From NCBI GenBank assembly GCA_008363215.1, contig RHKP01000014.1:1-64000 (forward strand): 64,000 bases of DNA, read 5' to 3'. Positions 6,954-16,118 of the stretch are shown piece after piece. Both the position numbers and the translations under genes were made by a program. Numbering within the stretch: the stretch's first letter is position 1; each line of letters starts with the position of its first letter. Source of the DNA: Cyanobacteria bacterium CYA (GTDB lineage: Bacteria > Planctomycetota > Phycisphaerae > Phycisphaerales > UBA1924). Below the pieces are notes generated by a model that was not told the origin of the DNA, made no database searches, and saw only the letters and a program-made list of their open reading frames with translations.

Positions 6954-9900
6954 CTATTCCATCACACGCCGGCGGGCGGGCGTGATGCGGTCGTGGGATT
7001 GTTCGGCCAGGCCGGCGGTCAGGGCGGAGGCGATGGCGTCGTCGAGCAGGGCCAGGGCGCGGGGGCTGGGGCGGGAAAGGCCGAGGGCTTTGCCGGTTTC
7101 GCGGGCGAGGTCTTCACGCGGGAGAGCGACCTGCGCGTGCAGGACATGCATCACGGCGTTGCGCTGTTCGGTCGCGGGGATCAGTTCGACGTCGCGCTGC
7201 GATGAAGCGTCGTCGCCGGGGGCGCGCCAGGTGGTGTAGGTCGCCGGCGACTGGTCCGGCCTCCAGATCGCCTCATCGGCGATGGTCCACAGTCCGGCCT
7301 GGGCGCCGAGGGTGAGCAGGTGCGAGCAGCGTTCACGGAAGCGGGCGGTGACGCGGGCGCCGCCCAGCCAGTCCGACAGGCGGCGGATGACCAGTTCTTC
7401 GCAGATCGGGCTTTCGACCTGCACGAGATGGGCGATGGCGCTCGTGAGCGCGGCTTCGGCGCGCGGATCGTAGATGTCGTCGACGCGCAGCGAGCGGGGC
7501 TTCGTCGCGGCGCGATAAGTTTCCACGACCGAGCCTGACGGCGGCGCGAGCGACTCGGAGGCGAGCAGCGTGGTCCCGGGAGACGCGGGCGCCGGGGGCT
7601 GCGGGGAGGCGTCTGGAGCGGACGCGGCACTGGGTTGGCGGGCGGCGCGGATGGCCTTGTCGAGAGCGTCGAGGCCGCGCGCGGGGTTCATGTGCCAGTC
7701 GATGGACCACACGCGGACGAGTTTCCAGCCGAGGTTTTCAAGGACGGACTGTCGCAGGCGATCGCGGTCGCGCGCGGTGCGGGCGGCGTGATAGGTGGGC
7801 CCGTCGCACTCGACGCCGAGCAGGTAGCGTCCCGGGTTGTCATCGTCGCGCACGCCGATGTCGATGCGATAGCCGGCGCAGCCGACGCGGCGGTCAATCT
7901 TCCAACCGCGTGATTCGAGGGCGGCGGCGACAACTTCGACGAATTGCTCGGCGCCTGCGTTGTCAGCGGTGTGTCGCGTGTCGGCCAGCGCCTGTGGACC
8001 GCGCTGCGCGTAGTCGAGGAAGGCCTTGAAGTGCCGGACGCCGACCGCGCCGGTGCGCTTCAGGTCGATCTGGTCGGCGCGGATGGAGGAGAAGACGATG
8101 AGGCGGCAGCGGGCGCGTGTGACGGCCACGTTGAGCCGGCGTTCGCCTCCGTCCTGGTTGAGCGGGCCGAAGTTCATGGACAGGCGTGCGTCGGCATCGG
8201 GTCCGTACCCGACGGAGAAGATGATGGTGTCGCGTTCGTCGCCCTGGACGTTTTCGAGGTTCTTGACGAAGACGCGTTCGCCGGGCCCGGTGAAGAAGGG
8301 TTCGAGCGCGGGGTCGGCGCGGCGCTGGGCATCAAGCAGGTCTTCGATGAGGGTCTGCTGCGGCTGATTGAAGGTGACGATGCCGATCGAGCCGTCGGCG
8401 CCCGGCTCGCGCAGTCGGCCGACGACTTCGGCCACGACCTGCTCGGCTTCGACGCGGTTGGTGCCGGTGTTGCCGCGGTCGTAGACGGCGCCCTCGACGA
8501 AACGCATCGTGACGCCGAGCGTGGGCGAACGCTCCTCGGGCGATGGGAAGGTGTGCAGTTCGTTCCGGTAGTAATGGTGGTTGGAAAACGCGATCAGGCT
8601 CTCGTGACGGCTGCGATAGTGCCAGCGCAGGCGCATGGAGGGGACACCCGCGGCGTTGCATTCCTTGAGGATGGACTCAAGGTCTTCGACGGCTTCGTCT
8701 TCAATGGGCTCGTCTTCGTCGGAATCGAGCGTGTTGAAAAAGTTGGTAGGGGGGAGTTGCTTGGAGTCGCCGACGACGATGACCTGTGCGCCGCGGGCGA
8801 TGGCGCCGATGGCGTCCCAGACGGGGATCTGCGAGGCCTCGTCGAAGATGACCAGGTCGAAGGCGGGCAGGCGGGTGTCGAGGAACTGAGCCACGGAGAG
8901 CGGGCTCATGAGGAAGCAGGGTTTGAGACGTGCGAGGAGATTGGGTATGGCCTCGATGAGTCGGCGCGTGGGCATGTGCCGGCGCTTCTTGGCCAGTTCG
9001 CGCCGGAGAATGCCGATTTCGGACTGTGCAGAGACAGGCCCGGCTCCGGCAGGCGCTGCCTGGGCGAGGCGCGCCGAGACGACGCGCCGGGTCAGGTCGA
9101 TCAGGCTGGTGTCGAGCGTGCGGAAGCGCTGCACGACGCCGGTGTGCGTGTGGGCGTTGAAGGTGCGGACAGCCGGTACCCGGTCGGCGGTGGATGCGAA
9201 CCAAGTGCGGGCAAAGGAACGCTCGAAGGCGTCGGAGAGATGAGCGCGCGTCAGCGAGCCGCTTTCGTAGTGCAGGAGCAGGTCGTGCAGTCCGAGCGCG
9301 TGGGCGCGGTCGCGTGCGGCGCGCCAGGTGCACCAGTCGTTGAGTTCGCCCAGCCCGGTGGTCCAGCGGGCGATGGTTGCTTCGACGGCCGGGAGCCAGG
9401 ATTCGTCGGCATCGGGCTGAATGGGTTCGGCGGCAAGGGTCGATTCAAGGTGTTGCCATGCGTGTTGCCAGGCTTGCCAGCGTTCCACCAAAGCGCGGGC
9501 GGGCTGGGCGGCGCGGGCCGTGGGTGCCGGGTTGCTCAAGACGGCGGCCAGGGACTGGGCGCACCTTTGCGAGGTCGCATCGTCCGCGGGCTCGATATTG
9601 CGGGCAAACTGATCGCACCAGTTGAGGATGCGGTCGAGTTCATCCCAGTCGGCACGCCCGGCCTTCCAGCGCCCGCCCAGAGCGGATTCAAAGGCAGTCT
9701 TCGCGGCCAGTTCATCGGTCAGACGCTTGGCGGTGCGGGCGTCTTCGAGGTCGGTCTTCAACCGGTCGAGGGACGGAGGCCTGGCAAGGAAATAGGCGCG
9801 CAGCCGGTTGCGGGCCGATCGCGCGGCGAAGAAGCGAACAGGCCAGTGGCGCCGGGCGGCGTGCGACACGGCGTCGATGTGCGGCAGGTGCTCGATGCTC

Positions 9901-12758
9901 AGGAACTCTTCGCGATAGCGGGTGAGGAGTTGGTTGCGCAGCGAATCTCGCTGACGCCCCAGGTCGATGGACTCGCGCAGTGCGGCACGCATCGAGGCGC
10001 TCGCCGGGCCGGTGAGCAGTTCCACACCGGGTGCCGGACAGGTGGGGACCAGCGCGGCGACGCGGGCGAGCATGGAGACGGCTGTGTGCGGGAGCGTATC
10101 GGGCGGTGGACTGAGGTCGCAGGCGCGTGTGAATGAGGCCAGGCTGTCGCGCAGCCCTTCCAGAGCGACGGCGGCCAGTTGCAGGGCGGACTGGGCGGTT
10201 GGGGGAAGGGCAAAACTCCACGCGGTTGGGCGCAGACCGCGGAGCGGATGCTCGCCGGGCGGGTTGATGGGCTCGGACTTGTCCAGCAGATCCTTGATGG
10301 CGTTGCGCCAAGCGGTCAGTTGCTCGAGCCCGGTGTGTGGGCCGGCGTCGTCCGGGGGATCGCAGGCGGGCCCTTCGGCCAGGGAGGCCAGACGCCCGAG
10401 CACCTGGTACAGCGTTTCGCCGCTTGGGCGCGGGGTGTGAAGATCGGTGACGTAGGCGTTGAGTTGGGCGCGTGCGGCAGCCAACTGGGTGCACAGCGTC
10501 TCGAACTCGGCAGGCTCGAGTTGGCGCGGGAAGTTGAGGGCGCGATCGAGTTGGGCAAGGACTTCGGACTTCGAGGCTTTGGCCGAGTGCAGTTCGAGGC
10601 AGAACGCCCCGAGCCCGTCGGCTTCGAGGCGTGAGCGGACGACAGAGAGAGCGGCCATTTTCTCGGCGACGAAGAGGACGCGCTTGCCGCGTGCCAGCGA
10701 GTCGGCGATGACGTTGGCGATGGTCTGGCTCTTGCCCGTGCCGGGCGGGCCTTCGAGGACGAAGGAGCGCGCGTTGCGTGCGGCCAGAACCGCAGCGAGT
10801 TGAGAGGAGTCGGCGTCCCGTGTGCAGAGCAGATCCTGCGGGCGGACCTGGTCGTCGCGCACTTCGGGAGTGATGAAGTCGGGATCGAAGTCCTGCCCCG
10901 GGCGATCGATCAGGTGCGTGATGAGCGGGCTTTGTTTGAGACGCTCGGTGTTCTCCTGCAGGTCGCGCCACATGAGGAACTTGTTGAACGAGAACAGCCC
11001 GAGGTACGCCGTGTCGAGCACTTCCCAACGCGGCATGTCGCGGATGACCTCGCGGAAGGAACGCAGGATGAGATCGACATCGAGCCCGTGGTCGTCCTCG
11101 GGCAGTTCGTCGAGCCCGGTGGTCGAAAGCCCGAAGTCGGTGCGGAGTTTTTCAAGGAGGGTGACGTTGGGGCGGAGCGGCTCGTCCGAGAGGCAAAGCG
11201 CGTATGCGAATCCGCCGCCGCCGCTGGTGCGGACGAGTTGCACCGGCAGAAGAACGAGCGGGGCGAGGTGAGGCGTGCCGTCGTCCGCGTACCAGCGCAG
11301 CATGCCCAGCGCCAGATGAAGGAGGTTGGCTCCGGTTTCCTCGATACCGCTGCGCGCCGTGCGGTAGAGCGTGAGCAGGCGCTTCTGGGTTTCGGCGGGC
11401 GGTTCGGTGGAGTACACGCGCCCGGCCTGGAGTTCGGAACGCCGGAACACCTCGTCGGCATCGGTCTTCGGGCGGATGGAGAGCCACTCGCCTGCAGCGA
11501 GTTGGTCTTCGAGTGCGGCCAGGGCGGAGACATCGAGGCAGAGCGAGCGTCCGGAATGACGAAAGTTGATCAGGCGATTGCGAAGCGAAAGGTCGAGCAG
11601 GCGCGTCTGCCAGCGGCGGATGCGAACGTGCCCGGGCTCGGGGGGCTGCGTGTCGGTGCCCGAGGGGCCCTGGCGCGATGCGGCGCGTTCGGCAAGCACA
11701 ACGCGATCGAGTACGGCGGCGTGGTGAGCCGCGGGCCGGCGTGTGAGGGCCTCGGTGTCAACCTGCGTCGAGTCGCCGGAGTCACGCAACGGCAGCGGGC
11801 GGATGCCGTGCTTGCGGCAGGCGAACACGTCGATCGCGGCGAAGGATGAGCCCGGCTCGATGAGGTGCGCTTTGGCAGAGTCGACGGCCTGGGTGAACGT
11901 CGCGCCGCGGTGCGTGACCAGCGTCGCTTCAACGGGCACGACTTCACCGAGCTCGATGAGATTGCGCAGGCGCGCCGGTTCGTCGATGACGGTCTCGGGC
12001 AGGTGGGCTTCATGCGTCCAGACGCCGGCGATGGCGTGCCCCTCAGTGAGCACGACGAGGGGATGGAGGCCGCACTGCTCCCACATGCCGGCGAGCACGA
12101 GGGTCAGGTCAAGGCAGGTGCCCAGGTTCTCCCGGCAGACGCGGTCGACCATGCGGATGCGCTGCCCGGCGGTCTCGAAACTGGCTGGTGGGTTGATGTA
12201 TCCGATGGCACGCGAGGCGAGGGCCGAGAAGCAGGCCTCGGCGATGCGCGCAGCCCGCTGGCGACTGCCGGACTGGTAGCCTTCGAGTGAATCAGGTTCA
12301 CCTTGCGCGGCAAGGGCAGAGCGGGCGGCGTGGAGCAGTTCAGCGATGCGCGGGTGATTGGGTGTGACGAAGGCGCTGGTGAGTTGGGGGTAGTGCCCCG
12401 CGCCCGGCCATTGGTCGAAGGCGAGAACCTCGATGGAGAAGGAGCGCGTGGCAGTCCGACCGTTCCACTCGACTGTAACCGTGATGCTCGTGCGTTCGGT
12501 CTCCGTGCGCGCGGACAGCGAGGCGGAGGAGACCTGCAGTTGCTCAGGCACGAGCCGGTGCATGTGACCGGGTTCGATCCGCAGCAGGCGGCAGGACCAG
12601 GAGGCTTCGCCGTTCTCCAGCGTGAGGCTGACGTGCAGTTCGTCGCAGGCCTGTTCGCCGGTGTTGGTCAGGAGTATGGCGTCGATAAGGGGGACGCCGT
12701 GCTGCTGCATCGCCAGGTTCACCCGCTCGCAGTACTCGAGATCGATGGCAATCGACAT
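6954..12758 (-). CDS. giant DUF4011/DUF3320-type SF1 helicase with transglutaminase-like N-terminus and Vsr/MTES_1575-type nuclease
   Basis: This 1,934-residue protein carries, in order: a beta-rich N-terminal region; a transglutaminase-like domain with candidate Cys in ENLGTCLDL (near 214) and His in TEGHAIAGVW (near 240); a DUF4011-type segment (RIRRWQTRLLDLSLRNRL, from about 385); a superfamily 1 helicase with Walker A GPPGTGKS (near 669), Walker B FDEASQ (near 1305), GDSKQLPP, and late motifs NVQGDERD and LNVAVTRARCR; a restriction-endonuclease-like domain with YRIDIGV and the VECDG acid motif (near 1650); and a helix-turn-helix-like C-terminal region of DUF3320 type. All helicase residues look intact. 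Family members occur sporadically in bacteria and are often suspected in genome defence or DNA repair; that role is inference here, since no partner gene lies beside it. Its base composition is like its neighbours. Confidence 0.85.
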   Translation of the reverse strand: MSIAIDLEYCERVNLAMQQHGVPLIDAILLTNTGEQACDELHVSLTLENGEASWSCRLLRIEPGHMHRLVPEQLQVSSASLSARTETERTSITVTVEWNGRTATRSFSIEVLAFDQWPGAGHYPQLTSAFVTPNHPRIAELLHAARSALAAQGEPDSLEGYQSGSRQRAARIAEACFSALASRAIGYINPPASFETAGQRIRMVDRVCRENLGTCLDLTLVLAGMWEQCGLHPLVVLTEGHAIAGVWTHEAHLPETVIDEPARLRNLIELGEVVPVEATLVTHRGATFTQAVDSAKAHLIEPGSSFAAIDVFACRKHGIRPLPLRDSGDSTQVDTEALTRRPAAHHAAVLDRVVLAERAASRQGPSGTDTQPPEPGHVRIRRWQTRLLDLSLRNRLINFRHSGRSLCLDVSALAALEDQLAAGEWLSIRPKTDADEVFRRSELQAGRVYSTEPPAETQKRLLTLYRTARSGIEETGANLLHLALGMLRWYADDGTPHLAPLVLLPVQLVRTSGGGGFAYALCLSDEPLRPNVTLLEKLRTDFGLSTTGLDELPEDDHGLDVDLILRSFREVIRDMPRWEVLDTAYLGLFSFNKFLMWRDLQENTERLKQSPLITHLIDRPGQDFDPDFITPEVRDDQVRPQDLLCTRDADSSQLAAVLAARNARSFVLEGPPGTGKSQTIANVIADSLARGKRVLFVAEKMAALSVVRSRLEADGLGAFCLELHSAKASKSEVLAQLDRALNFPRQLEPAEFETLCTQLAAARAQLNAYVTDLHTPRPSGETLYQVLGRLASLAEGPACDPPDDAGPHTGLEQLTAWRNAIKDLLDKSEPINPPGEHPLRGLRPTAWSFALPPTAQSALQLAAVALEGLRDSLASFTRACDLSPPPDTLPHTAVSMLARVAALVPTCPAPGVELLTGPASASMRAALRESIDLGRQRDSLRNQLLTRYREEFLSIEHLPHIDAVSHAARRHWPVRFFAARSARNRLRAYFLARPPSLDRLKTDLEDARTAKRLTDELAAKTAFESALGGRWKAGRADWDELDRILNWCDQFARNIEPADDATSQRCAQSLAAVLSNPAPTARAAQPARALVERWQAWQHAWQHLESTLAAEPIQPDADESWLPAVEATIARWTTGLGELNDWCTWRAARDRAHALGLHDLLLHYESGSLTRAHLSDAFERSFARTWFASTADRVPAVRTFNAHTHTGVVQRFRTLDTSLIDLTRRVVSARLAQAAPAGAGPVSAQSEIGILRRELAKKRRHMPTRRLIEAIPNLLARLKPCFLMSPLSVAQFLDTRLPAFDLVIFDEASQIPVWDAIGAIARGAQVIVVGDSKQLPPTNFFNTLDSDEDEPIEDEAVEDLESILKECNAAGVPSMRLRWHYRSRHESLIAFSNHHYYRNELHTFPSPEERSPTLGVTMRFVEGAVYDRGNTGTNRVEAEQVVAEVVGRLREPGADGSIGIVTFNQPQQTLIEDLLDAQRRADPALEPFFTGPGERVFVKNLENVQGDERDTIIFSVGYGPDADARLSMNFGPLNQDGGERRLNVAVTRARCRLIVFSSIRADQIDLKRTGAVGVRHFKAFLDYAQRGPQALADTRHTADNAGAEQFVEVVAAALESRGWKIDRRVGCAGYRIDIGVRDDDNPGRYLLGVECDGPTYHAARTARDRDRLRQSVLENLGWKLVRVWSIDWHMNPARGLDALDKAIRAARQPSAASAPDASPQPPAPASPGTTLLASESLAPPSGSVVETYRAATKPRSLRVDDIYDPRAEAALTSAIAHLVQVESPICEELVIRRLSDWLGGARVTARFRERCSHLLTLGAQAGLWTIADEAIWRPDQSPATYTTWRAPGDDASSQRDVELIPATEQRNAVMHVLHAQVALPREDLARETGKALGLSRPSPRALALLDDAIASALTAGLAEQSHDRITPARRRVME

Positions 12759-12902
12759 GGATCGAGTCTACCGCAGGGGCGGAGGAGAGGTGGTGGAGGA
12801 AGGCCGTTTTCCGCGGGGCGCCGCGAGCGTGCGTGTCCTTCATATCGTAGAACGGCTAGCATGGTTTTCCGAGAGCGGGAGAAGTTGAGAACCGAGGTGC
12901 GC

Positions 12903-15900
12903 ATGCTCGGGAAACTGCGTGTGGTCACGTACGTCCTGCTGGCTCTGTTCGGAACAAGGCTCGCGGCCGCAGACAAGGGATCGGAGCGACCCGCCATGAT
13001 GATCGTTCACGAAGCGGAGTGCGATCGACTTGTGCGTTTGGCGGCGCTGGAGGCGCAGCGGCTGGTGTATGCGCGGAGCGGGCTGCTGCCGGAGGTGGCG
13101 ATCGCGGCGCCGGACGAGGGCGACGCGATCGTGCTGTCGGTGCGCGCGGATGAACTGACGAGCGAAGCGTTTGTGTTGCGGTCGCGGCGGCGTGGTGAAG
13201 CCCGCGTGTTCGAGATCGCCGGTGGTTCGCCGGTGGGGGTGCTCTACGGCGTCTACAGGTTCGGCGAGTTGATGGGCGTGCGCTACGGGCTCGAGGGCGA
13301 GGTCATGCCCGATGAGCCGTTCGATCTGCGCGGCCTGCCCGAAGTGGAAGAGATGCACGAGCCGCTGTTTGCCCTGCGAGGGATCCAGCCGTTCCATGAT
13401 TTCAACGAAGGCCCGGACTGGTGGGACGTAGACGACTACCGCGCGCACCTGTCGCAGATGGCCAAACTGCGGATGAACTTCTTCGGGCTGCACTGTTATC
13501 CCGAGGGTCCCTTCGGGCCTGAGCCGCTGGTGTGGATCGGGCTGCCGGAGGATGTGGATGCACAGGGCCACGTGTTGTTCAGTTCGCGCAGCCGGTGGGC
13601 GAGCACGCAGGGCGGTGCGTGGGGCTATGAGGCGGCGCCGACGAGCGAGTTTGCGGCCGGCGCGGCGCTGCTTTTCGCCGGCGAGGTGTTCGGGCCGGAG
13701 GTGACGGAGGGCCATCAGCCGTGGCCGACGACGGCGCAGGGGAATAACGAGGTATTCAATCGTGCGGGCAAAATGCTGTCGGAGGTGATCGAGTTTGCGC
13801 ATGCGCACGGCGTGCGGGTGTGCGTGGGGACAGAGACGCCGCTGACGATTCCGCAGGTGGTCAAGGAGCGGATGATCGCACGCGGGATGGATCCGGCTGC
13901 GCCGGAAAGCGTGCGGCGCGTGTACGAGGGCATGTTCACGCGGCTGGCAAGGCTCGGGCCGGTGGACTGGTACTGGCTGTGGACGCCGGAGGGCTGGACG
14001 TGGCAGGGGGCCAGCGGCGCCGAAGCGCAGGCGGCGCTGGGCGACATGGCGCTGGCGGATGAGGCACTGGCAAACCTGGGTGATCCGTTCAAACTTGCGA
14101 CGTGCGGGTGGGTGCTGGGCCCGCCGGGTGACGCGACGCTGTTCGACCGCGTGCTCCCGCGCGACGTGTCGCTGAGTTGCATCAATCGCGACGTGGGGTT
14201 TGATCCGGTCGAGCCGGGGTTTGCCGGCGTGCAGGGGCGCGGCAAGTGGGCGATTCCGTGGATGGAAGATGATCCGGCGCTGATCGCGGCGCAGTTGTGG
14301 GCGGGGCGCATGCGGCGTGACGCGGCCGATGCGCTGGCCTACGGGTGCGACGGGATCATGGGCATTCACTGGCGGACGCGGGCGCTGTCGCCGCAGGTTC
14401 AGGCGTTGGCGGCGGCGGCGTGGGACCAGGAGGAGTGGAATCCGCACGCAGAGGGGATGCGGGTGGCGCCGCGGGCAGCGACGAAGGACGTGTTCATCGG
14501 CGGGGCGGTGGCCGACTATCCGCGTCACGCGATCGCAGGCGTCGAGGGCGAGGCAGCGCGGGTGTATCAGACCTGCCGTTGGAACCTGGAGGGCTATCGC
14601 ATTTCCGTCGAGGCCGAACAGATCGACGTGACGCTGAAGTTCTGCGAAGTGCACTATCGCGAGGCGGGCAAGAGGGTGTTCGGCGTGAAGTTGCAGGGTG
14701 AGCAGGTGGTGCGCGATCTCGACGTGTTCGCTCGCGCCGGGGCGAACGCGCCGCTCGATCTGACGTTTGAGGATGTGCCGGTTGCGGACGGCTCGCTTGC
14801 GATCGACTTCGTGCGGCAGGTCGAGTTTCCGTTCATCGCCGGCATCGAGGTACGCGGGCGCAACGGGGCGGTGTTGCGTCGCGTCAACTGTGGCGGCCCG
14901 GCGGCGGCGGGCTTTGAGGCTGACTTGCCGGGGATCGGGACGTATCCGGAACTGGCCAACCGGGCGCGCGATCTGCCGGTGGATGATTTCTATCGCGATT
15001 GGGCCGAGGCGCAGTTTGGCAAGGCCGTGGCCGACGAAGCGGGGCGGATCTTCACGAGTCTGGACGGCTCGCCGAGCCAATGGCAGAACCGCGCCAGCCA
15101 CCTGCCGCGGCCTTCAGACTGGGTTGCCGGACCGGGCGGGATCAAGATCAATCGGACGCCGTGGAGCGTGGAGAGTGCGCGGTACGGGTTCGTCGAGGAA
15201 CTGGAGGCGCTACGGGCCGGTGTGCAGGGGGCGGGCAATCTGGAGCGGTTTGATTACTGGCTGAACACGATGCGGGCGCTGCGCGAGATCGGTCGGCTTG
15301 GTTGCCTGCGTGGCGAACTGGATGCGTGCATGGAGAAGATCACAGAGACGCCGGACGCGGTGAGCAAGGCGGCGACGGCGCAGCGGGACGCGTTGCCGGT
15401 GCGGCTGGAACTGGCGCGAGCGTGGGAGCGTCTGATGACGCTGCAACTGGCGCTGGTGTCGAACCGGGGGGAGATGGGCACGATCGGGAATCTCGAGCAG
15501 CACGTGCGTCGGCACCTGCATTTTCTGGATGCGCACGACGAGGCGTTGAAGGCGCTGTTGGGAGGGCTGCCGCCGGAGGCCGCGCCGACGCGGACCTACC
15601 TCGGCGCGCCGCGCGTGTTCGTGCCGACGGTGCGGACCGAGGTCGAGCCGGGCAGGCGCCTGACGATGCAGGTGGTCGTGCTGGATCGGGAGGCGCCCAG
15701 GTCGGTGACGGCGCACGTGCGGCCACTGGGCGGTGGGGCCTTTGCCGATGTGCCGGCGCGGCACATGGGGCGCGGCGTGTACGAGATAGAGTTGCCGGCA
15801 AGTAATGCGTCGTTTGAGTATCGAGTCGAGGCGCAGACTGAGGCCGGCACGCTGGCATGGCCGGCAGGGGCGCCGGGTCGGACGCAGACGGTGACGGTGG

Positions 15901-15908
15901 GGCCTTGA
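12903..15908 (+). CDS. secreted glycoside-hydrolase-like protein with malectin domain
   Basis: From the ATG at 12903, with CGAGG just upstream, the 1,001-residue protein opens with a signal peptide ending near RLAAA. An N-terminal region of the type preceding alpha-glucuronidase/GH20-like barrels (VLYGVYRFGELMGVRYG, near 113-130) leads into a probable TIM-barrel region (MAKLRMNFFGLHCYPEGP; HAHGVRVCVGTET; WYWLWTPEGWTW). A malectin-like carbohydrate-binding domain follows (about 534-655, YQTCRWNLEGYRISV...LKFCEVHYREAGKRVF). The last 100 residues look like a beta-sandwich. The likely role is binding and cleaving a polysaccharide outside the cytoplasm; the exact GH family and catalytic acids are not settled. 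An ATG at 12861 is an alternative start without a better ribosome site. Confidence 0.75.
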   Translation: MLGKLRVVTYVLLALFGTRLAAADKGSERPAMMIVHEAECDRLVRLAALEAQRLVYARSGLLPEVAIAAPDEGDAIVLSVRADELTSEAFVLRSRRRGEARVFEIAGGSPVGVLYGVYRFGELMGVRYGLEGEVMPDEPFDLRGLPEVEEMHEPLFALRGIQPFHDFNEGPDWWDVDDYRAHLSQMAKLRMNFFGLHCYPEGPFGPEPLVWIGLPEDVDAQGHVLFSSRSRWASTQGGAWGYEAAPTSEFAAGAALLFAGEVFGPEVTEGHQPWPTTAQGNNEVFNRAGKMLSEVIEFAHAHGVRVCVGTETPLTIPQVVKERMIARGMDPAAPESVRRVYEGMFTRLARLGPVDWYWLWTPEGWTWQGASGAEAQAALGDMALADEALANLGDPFKLATCGWVLGPPGDATLFDRVLPRDVSLSCINRDVGFDPVEPGFAGVQGRGKWAIPWMEDDPALIAAQLWAGRMRRDAADALAYGCDGIMGIHWRTRALSPQVQALAAAAWDQEEWNPHAEGMRVAPRAATKDVFIGGAVADYPRHAIAGVEGEAARVYQTCRWNLEGYRISVEAEQIDVTLKFCEVHYREAGKRVFGVKLQGEQVVRDLDVFARAGANAPLDLTFEDVPVADGSLAIDFVRQVEFPFIAGIEVRGRNGAVLRRVNCGGPAAAGFEADLPGIGTYPELANRARDLPVDDFYRDWAEAQFGKAVADEAGRIFTSLDGSPSQWQNRASHLPRPSDWVAGPGGIKINRTPWSVESARYGFVEELEALRAGVQGAGNLERFDYWLNTMRALREIGRLGCLRGELDACMEKITETPDAVSKAATAQRDALPVRLELARAWERLMTLQLALVSNRGEMGTIGNLEQHVRRHLHFLDAHDEALKALLGGLPPEAAPTRTYLGAPRVFVPTVRTEVEPGRRLTMQVVVLDREAPRSVTAHVRPLGGGAFADVPARHMGRGVYEIELPASNASFEYRVEAQTEAGTLAWPAGAPGRTQTVTVGP

Positions 15909-16118
15909 AGGAGACACCACGGGCCTGAACTGTCCTGGCGACCCCCGGCTTTGGAACGATGGCGTGGGCCGGGCAGTTGGGCCCGGGTCCACATGGTGCT
16001 CGAACGGCCGACGGTTTTTCAGTACCATCTCGACGTTCATACGGTGCGTTTTCGGAGTGTCGGCCTGCGTGCGGTCGATGGACTTCAGCGCGCCGCGTCC
16101 CGGCGCTGGGAGTCTTCC

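Noticed and set aside
7944..10136. 730-codon plus-strand frame within the helicase-nuclease gene
   Set aside because: Antisense of a gene with intact helicase motifs; composition is Gly/Glu/Val-rich shadow coding.
6954..12758. Calling a named anti-phage system
   Set aside because: No partner genes and no exact match recalled to a validated system; only the domain architecture can be supported.
12840..15101. 753-codon minus-strand frame opposite the malectin protein
   Set aside because: Arg/His/Pro-rich shadow of a gene with a signal peptide and recognisable domains.
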